A DNA stretch of 64,000 bases from Streptomyces composti (GTDB taxonomy: Bacteria; Actinomycetota; Actinomycetes; Streptomycetales; Streptomycetaceae), in the NCBI RefSeq assembly GCF_012034205.1, contig NZ_JAATEM010000036.1, forward strand, positions 1 through 64,000, written 5' to 3'. Positions 7,599 to 16,591 of this stretch are shown here, one piece after another. Positions within the stretch are counted from its first letter, which is position 1; each line of letters begins with the position of its first letter. Position numbers and translations under genes: made by a program. The notes under the pieces are model-generated. The model made no database searches, was not told where the DNA came from, and worked only from the letters and a program-made list of their open reading frames with translations.

Positions 7599-9689
7599 GT
7601 GACCGCGCCGGCCGAGCCCTGCTCCGAGGACCTCTCCCGGCTCGCCGAGCTGCATGGCGTCGCCACCTCCTACCGTCCCTCCCCGGACCGCACCGTCGAC
7701 GCCTCGGCCACCGCCGTCACCCTCGCCCTCGCCGCACTCGGCGTGGACGCGACCACCCCCGAGGCGGTGCGCGCCGCGCTCGCCGCCCGCGAGGAGGAGC
7801 TGGCCGGCCGGCTGCTGCCGCCCACCGTCACCGGCTGGGGCGGCACCGTCCCGGCCGCGCTGGCCGCGCTCCCAAAGGGCACCCGGCTGAGCATCCGCAC
7901 CGAGCAGGGCGAGCTGCGCTCCGGTGCCGACGGGCTCCCGCCCGGCGTTCACCAGGTGACCGCCACCGCCCCCGACGGGCGCACCGCGCGGGCCCACCTG
8001 ATCGTCGCCCCGCCCCGGCTGCCGGCCCCCGCAGGACGTTCCTACGGCCTGCTCGTCCAGCTCTACTCGCTGCTGTCCGGCCGCTCCTGGGGCATGGGCG
8101 ACCTCGGCGACCTCAACGAGCTGGCCGCCTGGGCCGGACGCAGTCTCGGCGCCGGATTCGTCCAGGTCAACCCGCTGCACGCGGCCGTGCCCGGCTCCCC
8201 GACCGACCCCTCCCCGTACCGGCCCTCCTCCCGCCGGTTCCCCGACCCCGTGCACCTGCGGATCGAGGACATCCCGGAGTTCGCCCACGTCACCGACGAC
8301 GACCGCGTGCGGTCCCTGCGCCGGCGGGCCGGACGGCTGCGCACGGCGGTGCTGGAGCAGGGCGAGCTGATCGACCGGGACGCCGTCTGGAAGCTGAAGC
8401 GCGAAGCCCTGGAGCTGGTGCACCAGGTGCCGCTCGGGCCCGGCCGGCGCGCCGCCTACTGCGACTTCCTCGCCGAGCAGGGCACCGCCCTGGAGGACCA
8501 CGCCACCTGGTGCGCGCTCGCCGAGGTGCACGGCCCCGACTGGCACAGTTGGCCCGCCTCCCTGCGCGACCCGCGCTCGCCGGAGACCGCCCGCGCCCGC
8601 CGCGAACTGATGGACCGGGTCGACTTCCACTGCCGACTGGCCTGGCTCACCGACAACCAGCTCGCCGCGGCCCAGCGCACCGCCCGCGAGGCCGGGATGC
8701 CGCTCGGCATCGTGCACGACCTCGCCGTCGGCGTGCACCCGGGCGGCGCCGACGCCTGGGCGCAGCAGGAGTACTTCGCCGCCGGCATGTCCATCGGCGC
8801 ACCCCCGGACGCCTTCAACGCGCGGGGCCAGGACTGGGGCCTGCCCCCGTGGCGGCCCGACCGGCTCGCCGAGTCCGGCTACGCCCCCTTCCGCGACCTG
8901 CTGAGGGCCCTCTTCCGGTACGCCGGGGCGCTGCGCATCGACCACGTCATGGGCCTGTTCCGGCTCTGGTGGGTGCCCCACGGCCACCCGCCCACCGAGG
9001 GCACCTACGTCCGCTACGACGCCGAGGCCATGCTCGCCTCCCTGGTCCTCGAGGCCTCCCGCGCCGGGGCCATGGTGATCGGTGAGGACCTGGGCACGGT
9101 CGAGCCGGGCGTGCGCGAGGCGCTGCGCGAGCGCGGGGTGTACGGCACCTCGGTCCTCTGGTTCGAGCGCGACTGGGAGGGCGACGGGCGCCCTCTGCCG
9201 CCGGACGCCTGGCGCGCCGACTGCCTGGCCACCGCCACCACCCACGACCTGCCGTCCACCGCCGCCCGTCTCACCGGCGAGCACGTCGACCTGCGCGACC
9301 GCCTCGGCCTGCTCACCCGCCCGCTCAGCGAGGAGCGTGCGGAGGCCGCCGCCGACACCGCGGAATGGCTGGACCTGCTGTCCCGGCTCGGCATGCTGCA
9401 GGGCTCCGGCGGCGGGGGCGACACGCGCTCGGAGGAGGCCGAGATCCAGGCCGTCCACCGCTATCTGCTGCACACTCCCGCCCGCCTGATCGGCGTCTGG
9501 CTGCCCGACACCGTCGGCGACCGCCGCCCGCAGAACCTCCCCGGCACCTGGGACCAGTACCCCAACTGGCGGCTGCCGATCGCCGACGCCGAGGGTCGTC
9601 CGGTGTCCCTGGAGGACCTGGCGGAGTCGCCGCGGCTGCACGCGCTGCTCGAGGTGCTCAGGGACGCGCGGGGAGGCCGGGGCCGGTGA
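7599..9689 (+). CDS. malQ: 4-alpha-glucanotransferase (amylomaltase, GH77)
   Basis: A 696-residue cytoplasmic enzyme that transfers maltosyl and longer units between alpha-1,4-glucans in maltose and glycogen metabolism. GH77 hallmarks are all present: SWGMGDLGDLNELAAWA with NPLHAA near residues 160-190, the nucleophile-bearing LRIDHVMGLFRLWWVP, the acid/base VIGEDLGTVEPGVREALRE, and TATTHDLPSTAAR. The ending PGTWDQYPNWRLPIADA is typical of the family, and the length matches actinobacterial MalQ. GTG at 7599 directly follows the stop of the acidic upstream protein, so the start is set by coupling rather than by a strong Shine-Dalgarno. Confidence 0.95.
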   Translation: MTAPAEPCSEDLSRLAELHGVATSYRPSPDRTVDASATAVTLALAALGVDATTPEAVRAALAAREEELAGRLLPPTVTGWGGTVPAALAALPKGTRLSIRTEQGELRSGADGLPPGVHQVTATAPDGRTARAHLIVAPPRLPAPAGRSYGLLVQLYSLLSGRSWGMGDLGDLNELAAWAGRSLGAGFVQVNPLHAAVPGSPTDPSPYRPSSRRFPDPVHLRIEDIPEFAHVTDDDRVRSLRRRAGRLRTAVLEQGELIDRDAVWKLKREALELVHQVPLGPGRRAAYCDFLAEQGTALEDHATWCALAEVHGPDWHSWPASLRDPRSPETARARRELMDRVDFHCRLAWLTDNQLAAAQRTAREAGMPLGIVHDLAVGVHPGGADAWAQQEYFAAGMSIGAPPDAFNARGQDWGLPPWRPDRLAESGYAPFRDLLRALFRYAGALRIDHVMGLFRLWWVPHGHPPTEGTYVRYDAEAMLASLVLEASRAGAMVIGEDLGTVEPGVREALRERGVYGTSVLWFERDWEGDGRPLPPDAWRADCLATATTHDLPSTAARLTGEHVDLRDRLGLLTRPLSEERAEAAADTAEWLDLLSRLGMLQGSGGGGDTRSEEAEIQAVHRYLLHTPARLIGVWLPDTVGDRRPQNLPGTWDQYPNWRLPIADAEGRPVSLEDLAESPRLHALLEVLRDARGGRGR

Positions 9690-9772
9690 ACCGCCGTCGT
9701 CCGACCTGCGCGAAGGCCTCGTACGGCACCCCGGGCGCGCGCCCTTCACCGGCGTTCGCTACCTTGTGCAGC

Positions 9773-10048
9773 GTGGACAAGAAGAACGCCCTGCGCGCCG
9801 GCGCCCTGGCAGCCGGTACGACGCTGATGATGCTGCTCATGTCGTCCCCCGCGCTCGCGATCACCCGCGACGACGGTGACGACCCCGGCCCCGGCCTGAG
9901 CGTCATCGAGACGCTGGGCCTCTTCGTCGCGCTGCCGATCGTCCTGTTCGCGGTGATCACCGGCCTGGTGATGGTCCTCGACCGCTCCAAGGAGGAGCAC
10001 CGGGTGACCAGCCGCAACATCAAGACCAAGGCCGACGCCAAGGCCTGA
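9773..10048 (+). CDS. small integral membrane protein
   Basis: A 91-residue protein with two hydrophobic helices: residues 6-26 (RAGALAAGTTLMMLLMSSPAL) resembling a signal anchor, and residues 44-67 (IETLGLFVALPIVLFAVITG). A basic cytoplasmic tail follows (RSKEEHRVTSRNIKTKADAKA). Function is unknown. GTG at 9773 is preceded by TACCTT at 9760-9765 with a 7-nt gap and no Shine-Dalgarno, so the transcript may be leaderless. A TTG at 9764 is in frame but less likely. Confidence 0.75.
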   Translation: MDKKNALRAGALAAGTTLMMLLMSSPALAITRDDGDDPGPGLSVIETLGLFVALPIVLFAVITGLVMVLDRSKEEHRVTSRNIKTKADAKA

Positions 10049-10152
10049 CCGGCGCCGCACACGCGCCCGCGGGGACCGTCACCGAGGGCGCCGCGTCACG
10101 GGCGCCGAGGGTGCAGCTGCACAGCTCACCGGGGCGCCGCCGCACAGCTTCA

Positions 10153-10199
10153 CCGAGGGCGCCGTCTCCAGCCGATCCCGGCGGAGGCGGCGCCCTCGG
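10153..10199. terminator. hairpin between convergent genes
   Basis: CCGAGGGCGCCG at 10153-10164 pairs with CGGCGCCCTCGG at 10188-10199, with additional inner pairing. It lies between the small membrane protein (+) and the MarR gene (-) and could serve both. Confidence 0.6.
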
Positions 10200-10221
10200 C
10201 GCGTTCACGGGGCCCGCGGAC

Positions 10222-10731
10222 CTACCGCTCGTTGGCGAGCAGCAGCTCCCGCAGCAGATCGGCCAGCTGCCCGGCCTGCTCCCTGCTGAGCACCGAGAGC
10301 GCCTCCGTCTGCACGGCCAGCCCCGCGGCCACCGCCTGGTCGACCACCCGCAGCCCCTCCTCGGTGAGCGTCACCTGCAGCCCGCGGCGGTCGTGCGGGT
10401 CGGGGGAGCGGCGCAGCAGTCCGGCCCGTTCCAGCTTGTCCAGCCGGCCCGTCATCCCGCCGGTGGTGAGCATCAGCGTCTCCGAGAGCCGGCGGGGGGA
10501 GAGGGTGTAGGGCTCCCCGGACCGCCGCAGCGTGGCGAGCACGTCGAACTCGCCGCGGGCCAGCTCGTACGCCCCGTACGCCTTGTCCATGCGGGCGCCC
10601 ACCGCCCGGGTGAGCCGGTACATCCGGCCGAAGACCTCCATCGCCGCGGTGTCGAGGTCCGGCCGGACCGTCGCCCACTGCTCGATGATCGCGTCGACGG
10701 GATCCCTGCGCTGCGCGCGGCGTTCACTCAT
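10222..10731 (-). CDS. MarR family transcriptional regulator
   Basis: A 169-residue winged-helix repressor. The MarR core runs from about residue 40 to 140: GEFDVLATLRRSGEPYTLSP, then SETLMLTTGGMTGRLDKLER (recognition helix), then the wing RRSPDPHDRRGLQVTLTEEG. It is divergent from an EamA-family exporter, with a 40-bp perfect palindrome between them. This implies that MarR represses both genes until an inducer binds, a standard arrangement for this family. The inducer is unknown. Confidence 0.92.
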   Translation of the reverse strand: MSERRAQRRDPVDAIIEQWATVRPDLDTAAMEVFGRMYRLTRAVGARMDKAYGAYELARGEFDVLATLRRSGEPYTLSPRRLSETLMLTTGGMTGRLDKLERAGLLRRSPDPHDRRGLQVTLTEEGLRVVDQAVAAGLAVQTEALSVLSREQAGQLADLLRELLLANER

Positions 10732-10773
10732 GGCCCTGAGTATGACCTGTCCGGTCAGCGGCGAGAAAGCAGC

Positions 10774-10813
10774 TTGATGGTAAGTAGCTTGCCGCTAAGC
10801 TACTTACCATCAA
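10774..10813. promoter_or_regulatory. 40-bp perfect palindrome, probable MarR operator
   Basis: TTGATGGTAAGTAGCTT at 10774-10790 and its exact reverse complement at 10797-10813 are separated by GCCGCT. The palindrome lies between the divergent MarR and EamA genes, 43 nt from the MarR start and 33 nt from the exporter start. It is large enough for two MarR dimers. Confidence 0.8.
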
Positions 10814-10845
10814 TCTATCCGGCCCTCCTCGGAGAGGTGCACATC

Positions 10846-11793
10846 ATGTCCGCTGCCCGTGCCGCACACGCCGGCCTGATCGTGCTCACCGCCTACGCCC
10901 CCGTCTCCTGGGGCACCACCTACGCCGTCACCACCGAGTTCCTGCCGGCCGACCGTCCGCTGTTCACCGGTCTGATGCGCGCCCTGCCCGCCGGCCTGCT
11001 CCTGCTGGCCCTGGCCCGGGTGCTGCCGCGCGGGGCGTGGTGGTGGAAGGCGGCCGTGCTGGGCGCGCTGAACATCGGCGCCTTCTTCCCGCTGCTGTTC
11101 CTCGCCGCGTACCGCCTGCCGGGCGGCCTCGCAGCGGTCGTCAGCTCGACCGGCCCCCTGCTCGTGGTCGCCCTCTCGGCCCTGCTCCTGCGCGAACGCC
11201 CCACCGTCCGCTCCGTACTCACCGGCATCGTGGCCGCCTTCGGAGTGAGCCTGGTCGTCCTGAAGGCGACCGGCGCGCTGGACGCGGTCGGCGTGCTGGC
11301 GGCCCTGGCCTCCACCGCGTCGATGTCCACCGGCACCGTGCTCACCCAGCGCTGGGGCCGCCCGGAGGGCGCCGGCCCGCTCGCCCTGGCCGGCTGGCAG
11401 CTCACGGCCGGCGGACTGGTCATCGCCCCCGTCGCCCTGCTGGTGGAGGGCGCCCCGCCCGCCCTCGACGCCCCGGCCGCCGGCGGCTACCTCTACCTCG
11501 CCCTGGCCAACACGGCCCTCGCCTACTGGCTCTGGTTCCGCGGCATCGGCCGCCTCACCGCCACCCAGGTCTCCTTCCTCGTCCCCCTCTCCCCCCTCAC
11601 CGCGGCGGTCCTCGGCTGGGCGGCCCTCGGCGAGTCCCTCACCCCCGTGCAGGTGGCCGGCATGGCCCTGGCCCTCGGCGCCACGGTGGCGGGACAGCTC
11701 CTGCCGCGGCGGGAGCCCGTGGCGGGGCCCGTCCCCTCCGGAACGTCCGGGTCGGCCGAACGAGCCGATCGCAAGGTCTCGACGCGCGTGTGA
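10846..11793 (+). CDS. EamA/DMT family transporter
   Basis: A 315-residue inner-membrane transporter with about ten hydrophobic helices in two EamA repeats (about residues 15-145 and 155-290). Examples are AYAPVSWGTTYAVTTEFLP at the start of repeat 1 and ASTASMSTGTVLTQRWG in repeat 2. The family exports metabolites or drugs; the substrate here cannot be read from sequence. ATG at 10846 follows GGAGAGG. Control by the divergent MarR protein through the intervening palindrome is very likely. The C-terminus is a short hydrophilic tail, followed by a strong hairpin. Confidence 0.9.
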   Translation: MSAARAAHAGLIVLTAYAPVSWGTTYAVTTEFLPADRPLFTGLMRALPAGLLLLALARVLPRGAWWWKAAVLGALNIGAFFPLLFLAAYRLPGGLAAVVSSTGPLLVVALSALLLRERPTVRSVLTGIVAAFGVSLVVLKATGALDAVGVLAALASTASMSTGTVLTQRWGRPEGAGPLALAGWQLTAGGLVIAPVALLVEGAPPALDAPAAGGYLYLALANTALAYWLWFRGIGRLTATQVSFLVPLSPLTAAVLGWAALGESLTPVQVAGMALALGATVAGQLLPRREPVAGPVPSGTSGSAERADRKVSTRV

Positions 11794-11801
11794 ACGCCGA
11801 A

Positions 11802-11830
11802 GGGGCGCCCGGCATCACACCGGGCGCCCC
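11802..11830. terminator. bidirectional hairpin terminator
   Basis: GGGGCGCCCGG (11802-11812), loop CATCACA, CCGGGCGCCCC (11820-11830). It lies between the convergent EamA and pepN genes. Confidence 0.7.
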
Positions 11831-11853
11831 TGTCGCTGCGGACGTACTGGCTG

Positions 11854-14427
11854 CTACTTGCCCGCCGCCGCGTCCGCGGACTGGGCGCGCAGGGCCCGCT
11901 CGATGCCGGCGCGGGACTCGGAGACCAGCCGGCGCAGGGCCGGGCTCGGGTCGGCCGAGGAGAGCCAGGCGTCGGTCTTGTCCAGGGTCTCGCGGGTGAC
12001 CTGGACGGACGGGTAGAGGCCGACCACGATCTGCTGGGCGATCTCGTGCGAGCGGGTGTCCCAGATGTCCTTGACCACCTCGAAGTAGCGGTCGGCGTAC
12101 GGGGCGAGCAGCTCGCGCTGGTCGGTCTGGACGAAGCCGTTGATGACCGCCTCCTGCACGGCGTTCGGCAGCTTGTCGGACTCCACGACCGACGCCCACG
12201 CCTCCGCCTTGGCCTCCTCGGTCGGGCGGGCCGCGCGGGCGGTGGCCGCGTGGCGCTCGCCCGCCGCGGTCTTGTCGCGCTCGTACTCGGCCGCGATGTC
12301 CGCCTCGTCGAAGCGGCCCACCGCCGCGAGCCGCTGCACGAAGGCCCAGCGCAGCTCGGTGTCCACGGTCAGGCCCTCGACGGTCTGCTCGCCGCTGAGC
12401 AGGCCCTCCAGCAGGTCCAGCTGCTCGGGGGTGCGTGCGGTCGCGGCGAACGCCCGCGCCCAGGCCAACTGGTGGTCGCTGCCCGGCTCGGCGGAGCGCA
12501 GGTGCGCCAGCGTCGCGTCGGTCCAGCGGGCCAGCAGGGCCTCACGGGCGGCCGGGTCGGCGTACAGGTCGATGGCCAGCTTCACCTGGCGGTGCAGCGA
12601 CTGCACGACACCGATGTCCGACTCCTTGCCGATGCCGGACAGCACGAGGGAGAGGTAGTCGCGGGCGGGCATCTCCGCGTCCCGGGTCATGTCCCAGGCG
12701 GAGGCCCAGCACAGGGCGCGCGGCAGCGACTCCGCGAAGTCGCCCAGGTGCTCGGTGACGGTGGCCAGCGACTGCTCGTCCAGGCGGACCTTGGCGTACG
12801 AGAGGTCGTCGTCGTTGAGCAGGACGACCGCCGGGCGGGGCTTGCCCACGAGCTGCGGCACGGCGGTGAGTTCGCCGTCGACGTCCAGCTCCACGCGCTC
12901 GCCGCGCACCAGGCGGCCCGCGCCGTCCAGGCCGTAGAGGCCGATCGCGACGCGGTGCGGGCGCAGCACCGGCTCGCCCTTGGCGCCGGCGGGCAGCGCC
13001 GGGGCCTCCTGGCGGACCGCGAAGGAGGTGATCACGCCCCGGTCGTCGGTCTCGATCTCAGGACGCAGGACGTTGATGCCGGCCGTCTCCAGCCACTTCC
13101 TCGACCAGGTCTTCAGATCGCGCCCGGAGGTCTCCTCCAGCGCTCCCAGCAGGTCGGACAGGCGGGTGTTGCCGTAGGCGTGGCGCTTGAAGTAGGCCTG
13201 CACACCGCGGAAGAACTCGTCCTCACCGACGTACGCCACGAGCTGCTTGAGCACGCTGGCGCCCTTGGCGTAGGTGATGCCGTCGAAGTTGACCAGCACG
13301 TCGTCCAGGTCGCGGATGTCCGCCATGATCGGGTGCGTGGACGGCAGCTGGTCCTGGCGGTAGGCCCAGGTCTTCATCGAGTTGGCGAACGTGGTCCACG
13401 AGTGCGGCCAGCGCGAGCCGGGCGCCGCCGCCTGGCAGGCGATCGAGGTGTAGGTGGCGAACGACTCGTTGAGCCACAGGTCGTTCCACCACTCCATGGT
13501 GACCAGGTCGCCGAACCACATGTGGGCCAGCTCGTGCAGGATGGTCTCCGCCCGCACCTCGTACGCCGCGTCCGTCACCTTGGAGCGGAAGACGTACTGG
13601 TCGCGGATGGTCACCGCGCCCGCGTTCTCCATCGCGCCCGCGTTGAACTCCGGCACGAACAGCTGGTCGTACTTCTTGAACGGGTAGGCGTAGTCGAACT
13701 TCTCCTGGAACCAGTCGAAGCCCTGCCGGGTCACCTCGAAGATCGCGTCCGCGTCCAGGTACTCGGCCAGCGACGGCCGGCAGTAGATGCCGAGCGGCAC
13801 GCTCTGCCCGTCCTTCTCGTACACGCTGTGCACGGAGTGGTAGGGGCCGACGATCAGGGCCGTGATGTACGTGGAGATGCGCGGCGTCGGCTCGAAGACC
13901 CAGACGTTGTTCTCCGGCTCGGGCGTGGGCGAGTTGGAGACGACGGTCCAGCCCTCCGGCGCCCTCACGGTGAACTGGAAGGTCGCCTTCAGGTCGGGCT
14001 GTTCGAAGCTCGCGAACACCCGGCGGGCGTCCGGCACCTCGAACTGCGTGTAGAGGTAGGCCTGGCCGTCGACCGGGTCGACGAACCGGTGCAAACCCTC
14101 GCCGGTGTTGGTGTAGGCGCAGTCCGCGCTCACCCGCAGCACATTGCGGCCCTTGAGCAGGCCGGGCAGAGCGATGCGGGAGTCCTTGAAGACCTCGTCC
14201 GGGTCGAGGGCGTCCCCGTTCAGGATCACCTCGTGCACGGTGGGTGCCACCAGGTCGATGAACGACTCCGCGCCGTCCTCGGCGACGTCGAAGCGCACCG
14301 TGGTCACGGACCGGTAGGTCCCTCCCTCTTGCGCGCCGGAGAGATCCAGGTCGATCTCGTACGAGTCAACGGTCAGCAGCTTCGCCCGCTGCTGCGCCTC
14401 TTCGCGAGTCAGGTTTGTGCCAGGCAC
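11854..14427 (-). CDS. pepN: aminopeptidase N (M1 family), copy 1
   Basis: An 857-residue zinc metallo-aminopeptidase that removes N-terminal residues from peptides. M1 hallmarks: the exopeptidase motif FNAGAMENAG at about residue 270 and the zinc site ILHELAHMWFGDLV followed 18 residues later by NESFATY (HExxH-x18-E). A long ERAP1-like C-terminal helical domain follows. Length matches the known Streptomyces lividans PepN. A second, diverged copy lies 8.5 kb away at 22985-25561. It is monocistronic, with a weak hydrophobic profile and no signal peptide, so it is cytoplasmic. Confidence 0.95.
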   Translation of the reverse strand: MPGTNLTREEAQQRAKLLTVDSYEIDLDLSGAQEGGTYRSVTTVRFDVAEDGAESFIDLVAPTVHEVILNGDALDPDEVFKDSRIALPGLLKGRNVLRVSADCAYTNTGEGLHRFVDPVDGQAYLYTQFEVPDARRVFASFEQPDLKATFQFTVRAPEGWTVVSNSPTPEPENNVWVFEPTPRISTYITALIVGPYHSVHSVYEKDGQSVPLGIYCRPSLAEYLDADAIFEVTRQGFDWFQEKFDYAYPFKKYDQLFVPEFNAGAMENAGAVTIRDQYVFRSKVTDAAYEVRAETILHELAHMWFGDLVTMEWWNDLWLNESFATYTSIACQAAAPGSRWPHSWTTFANSMKTWAYRQDQLPSTHPIMADIRDLDDVLVNFDGITYAKGASVLKQLVAYVGEDEFFRGVQAYFKRHAYGNTRLSDLLGALEETSGRDLKTWSRKWLETAGINVLRPEIETDDRGVITSFAVRQEAPALPAGAKGEPVLRPHRVAIGLYGLDGAGRLVRGERVELDVDGELTAVPQLVGKPRPAVVLLNDDDLSYAKVRLDEQSLATVTEHLGDFAESLPRALCWASAWDMTRDAEMPARDYLSLVLSGIGKESDIGVVQSLHRQVKLAIDLYADPAAREALLARWTDATLAHLRSAEPGSDHQLAWARAFAATARTPEQLDLLEGLLSGEQTVEGLTVDTELRWAFVQRLAAVGRFDEADIAAEYERDKTAAGERHAATARAARPTEEAKAEAWASVVESDKLPNAVQEAVINGFVQTDQRELLAPYADRYFEVVKDIWDTRSHEIAQQIVVGLYPSVQVTRETLDKTDAWLSSADPSPALRRLVSESRAGIERALRAQSADAAAGK

Positions 14428-14637
14428 GCGGTCATCTCCTCGTCATGTGTGCGTCGGGTCATCCTTCCACGCATCCCCCCTGTTCAACGACGACGGAGCC
14501 GGACCATGGGGATACCCCTGCATCGGACGGGGGAGTGCGAGGGCCCGGTGCGCGGTGCGCGGCGACGGAGAGGCGCACAGAACACGGCTCGGGCACCCCG
14601 GACACCGCGGGGCGCGGGGCGCGACCGGGCACACGAA

Positions 14638-14668
14638 GGGGGCGCCCGGTCGTCCGCCGGGCGCCCCC
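14638..14668 (-). terminator. asd terminator
   Basis: GGGGGCGCCCGG (14638-14649), loop TCGTCCG, CCGGGCGCCCCC (14657-14668). It is downstream of the asd stop on the minus strand. Confidence 0.7.
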
Positions 14669-14702
14669 TTCGAGGCTCCTGGAACTGCCGCGCAGCTCCG
14701 GG

Positions 14703-15722
14703 CTACTTCTTCTGCAGCTCGGCCGCCACCAGCTCCGCGATCTGCACCGCGTTCAGCGCGGCGCCCTTGCGGAGGTTGTCGTTGGAGATGAACAGGGCCA
14801 GGCCGTTCTCGACGGTCTCGTCGCGGCGGATGCGGCCGACGTACGACGGGTCCTTGCCGGCCGCCTGCAGCGGGGTCGGGATGTCCGACAGCTCGACGCC
14901 GGGGGCGTCCGCCAGCAGCTCGGTCGCGCGCTCCGGGCTGATCGGGCGGGCGAACCGGGCGTGGACCTGCAGCGAGTGGCCGGAGAAGACCGGGACGCGG
15001 ACACAGGTGCCGGAGACCTTCAGCTCGGGGATCTCCAGGATCTTGCGGGACTCGTGGCGCAGCTTCTGCTCCTCGTCGGTCTCGTTCAGACCGTCGTCGA
15101 CGAGGTTGCCGGCGAAGGGCAGCACGTTGAAGGCGATGGTGCGCTTGTAGACGTTCGGCTCGGGGAAGTCGACCGCTTCGCCGTCGTGGGTCAGCTTGTC
15201 GGCCTCGGCGACCACCTTCTGGGTCTGCCCGTGCAGCTCCGCGACGCCCGCGAGACCGGAGCCGGACACCGCCTGGTAGGTGGCGACGACCAGGGCCTCG
15301 AGGCCGGCCTCCGCGTGCAGCGGACGCAGTACCGGCATCGCGGCCATGGTGGTGCAGTTCGGGTTGGCGATGATGCCCTTGGGGCGGTCGGCGATCGCGT
15401 GCGGGTTCACCTCGGCGACGACCAGGGGAACCTCGGGGTTCCGGCGCCAGGCGGAGGAGTTGTCGATCACGACCGCGCCCTGCGAGGCGACCTTCTCGGC
15501 GAGCGCCTTCGAGGTGGCGCCGCCCGCCGAGAACAGCACGATGTCCAGGCCGGTGTAGTCGGCGGTGGACGCGTCCTCCACCGTGACGCCGTCCAGCTCG
15601 GTGCCCGCCGAACGGGCCGAGGCGAACAGGCGCAGCTCGGTGACCGGGAAGTTCCGCTCCGTGAGGATCCTGCGCATGACCGTACCCACCTGACCGGTGG
15701 CTCCGACGATTCCGACCCTCAC
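14703..15722 (-). CDS. asd: aspartate-semialdehyde dehydrogenase
   Basis: A 339-residue NADPH-dependent enzyme that reduces aspartyl phosphate to aspartate semialdehyde, the branch point to lysine/diaminopimelate, threonine and methionine. It has the N-terminal Rossmann motif VGIVGATGQVGTVMRRIL and the catalytic cysteine in ANPNCTTMAAMPVL at about residue 130. The QAVSGSGLAG substrate loop and an LPFAGNLVDDG stretch around 190 are also present. The GTG start is at 15722. In many actinobacteria asd follows the aspartokinase gene; here no aspartokinase is adjacent. A strong hairpin follows. Confidence 0.95.
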   Translation of the reverse strand: MRVGIVGATGQVGTVMRRILTERNFPVTELRLFASARSAGTELDGVTVEDASTADYTGLDIVLFSAGGATSKALAEKVASQGAVVIDNSSAWRRNPEVPLVVAEVNPHAIADRPKGIIANPNCTTMAAMPVLRPLHAEAGLEALVVATYQAVSGSGLAGVAELHGQTQKVVAEADKLTHDGEAVDFPEPNVYKRTIAFNVLPFAGNLVDDGLNETDEEQKLRHESRKILEIPELKVSGTCVRVPVFSGHSLQVHARFARPISPERATELLADAPGVELSDIPTPLQAAGKDPSYVGRIRRDETVENGLALFISNDNLRKGAALNAVQIAELVAAELQKK

Positions 15723-16038
15723 GGTGACTCCTTCACTTGCGTCCTGGTGCGTACCTGATGCCTGGCCGAGGCTCTTCCATCATGCGGCCGGCCACGGCCC
15801 TGCTGTCCAATCCTTCGGCGTACTGCCCGCCCACTGGGACGAGCCCACGGTGATCAGAAGTTCCGGACCTTCGGTTCCGGGCCCGCTGAGCTGCACAAAA
15901 TCAGCCCTTCACAGCTCCCGGCCGCAAGGACCCCTGCCCGGACCGCCGGCACGCCACACAGAGTGTGACGTACGCCTCTGAACACTCCGGGCCGGGCGTG
16001 AACGTTCCGGGCGGCCCCGGCGTCGTAGGAGAAACAGC
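15723..16038. promoter_or_regulatory. asd/sigma-factor intergenic with ECF-like promoter and direct repeats
   Basis: No gene is seen. TGAACGTTCCGGGC at 15999-16012 repeats TGAACACTCCGGGC at 15979-15992, exactly 20 bp apart. TGAACG (15999-16004), a 16-nt spacer and CGTCGTA (16021-16027) resemble an ECF-sigma promoter (-35 GAAC, -10 CGTC) just before the sigma-factor start, which suggests autoregulation. The promoter assignment is inference. Confidence 0.4.
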
Positions 16039-16590
16039 GTGAGGGGGGTGCCAGTGCTGCGCGGAAGGACCCGGCGCGGACGGGGCGCGCGTACCGCCGC
16101 GGACGACGATCCGCTGGACGCGGCGCAGGAACGCCGGGTGCGGGCGGTGCTCGCCCTCGGCGGGGTGCCGCAGGCGGACCTGCCGGACGGGGTGCAGCAG
16201 GTCCGCCTGCGGCTGCTGGAACGCGCCGCGAGCGGCCGGGAGGCACCCCGGGACGTCGCGGCCTGGGCGGCGGTCGTCGCCTCCAACCTGGCCATGGACT
16301 GGCACCGCGCCCGCCGGCGCCAGGAGCGGCTGGGCGAACGCCTCGCCGCACTGCATCCGACCCAGCTGCCGTCCGGCGAGGAGACCAGCCTGCTCTCCCT
16401 CGCCGTCGCCCGCGGTCTGGACGAGCTGCCGGACGCCCAGCGCCAGGTCGTCGTCCTGCGCTTCTACGCGGATCTGCCGGTCCGCTCCATCGCCGAACAG
16501 CTCGGCGTCCCTGAGGGCACGGTCAAGAGCAGGCTGCACTCCGCGGTCCGCGCGCTGCGCACCCGCCTGCACGAGGACGAGGTGGTGTGA
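16039..16590 (+). CDS. ECF-like RNA polymerase sigma factor
   Basis: A 183-residue sigma-70 family protein with only regions 2 and 4. Region 2 is around residues 35-90 (DVAAWAAVVASNLAMDWHRA, RRRQERL). Region 4 is around 120-175 (LDELPDAQRQVVVLRFYADL, then SIAEQLGVPEGTVKSRLHSA). GTG at 16039 has AGGAG at 16026-16030; later in-frame GTGs at 16048 and 16054 are alternatives. It is followed after one base by a membrane protein gene, the normal place of an anti-sigma or regulatory partner. An ECF-like promoter lies directly upstream. Confidence 0.85.
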   Translation: MRGVPVLRGRTRRGRGARTAADDDPLDAAQERRVRAVLALGGVPQADLPDGVQQVRLRLLERAASGREAPRDVAAWAAVVASNLAMDWHRARRRQERLGERLAALHPTQLPSGEETSLLSLAVARGLDELPDAQRQVVVLRFYADLPVRSIAEQLGVPEGTVKSRLHSAVRALRTRLHEDEVV

Positions 16591-16591
16591 C

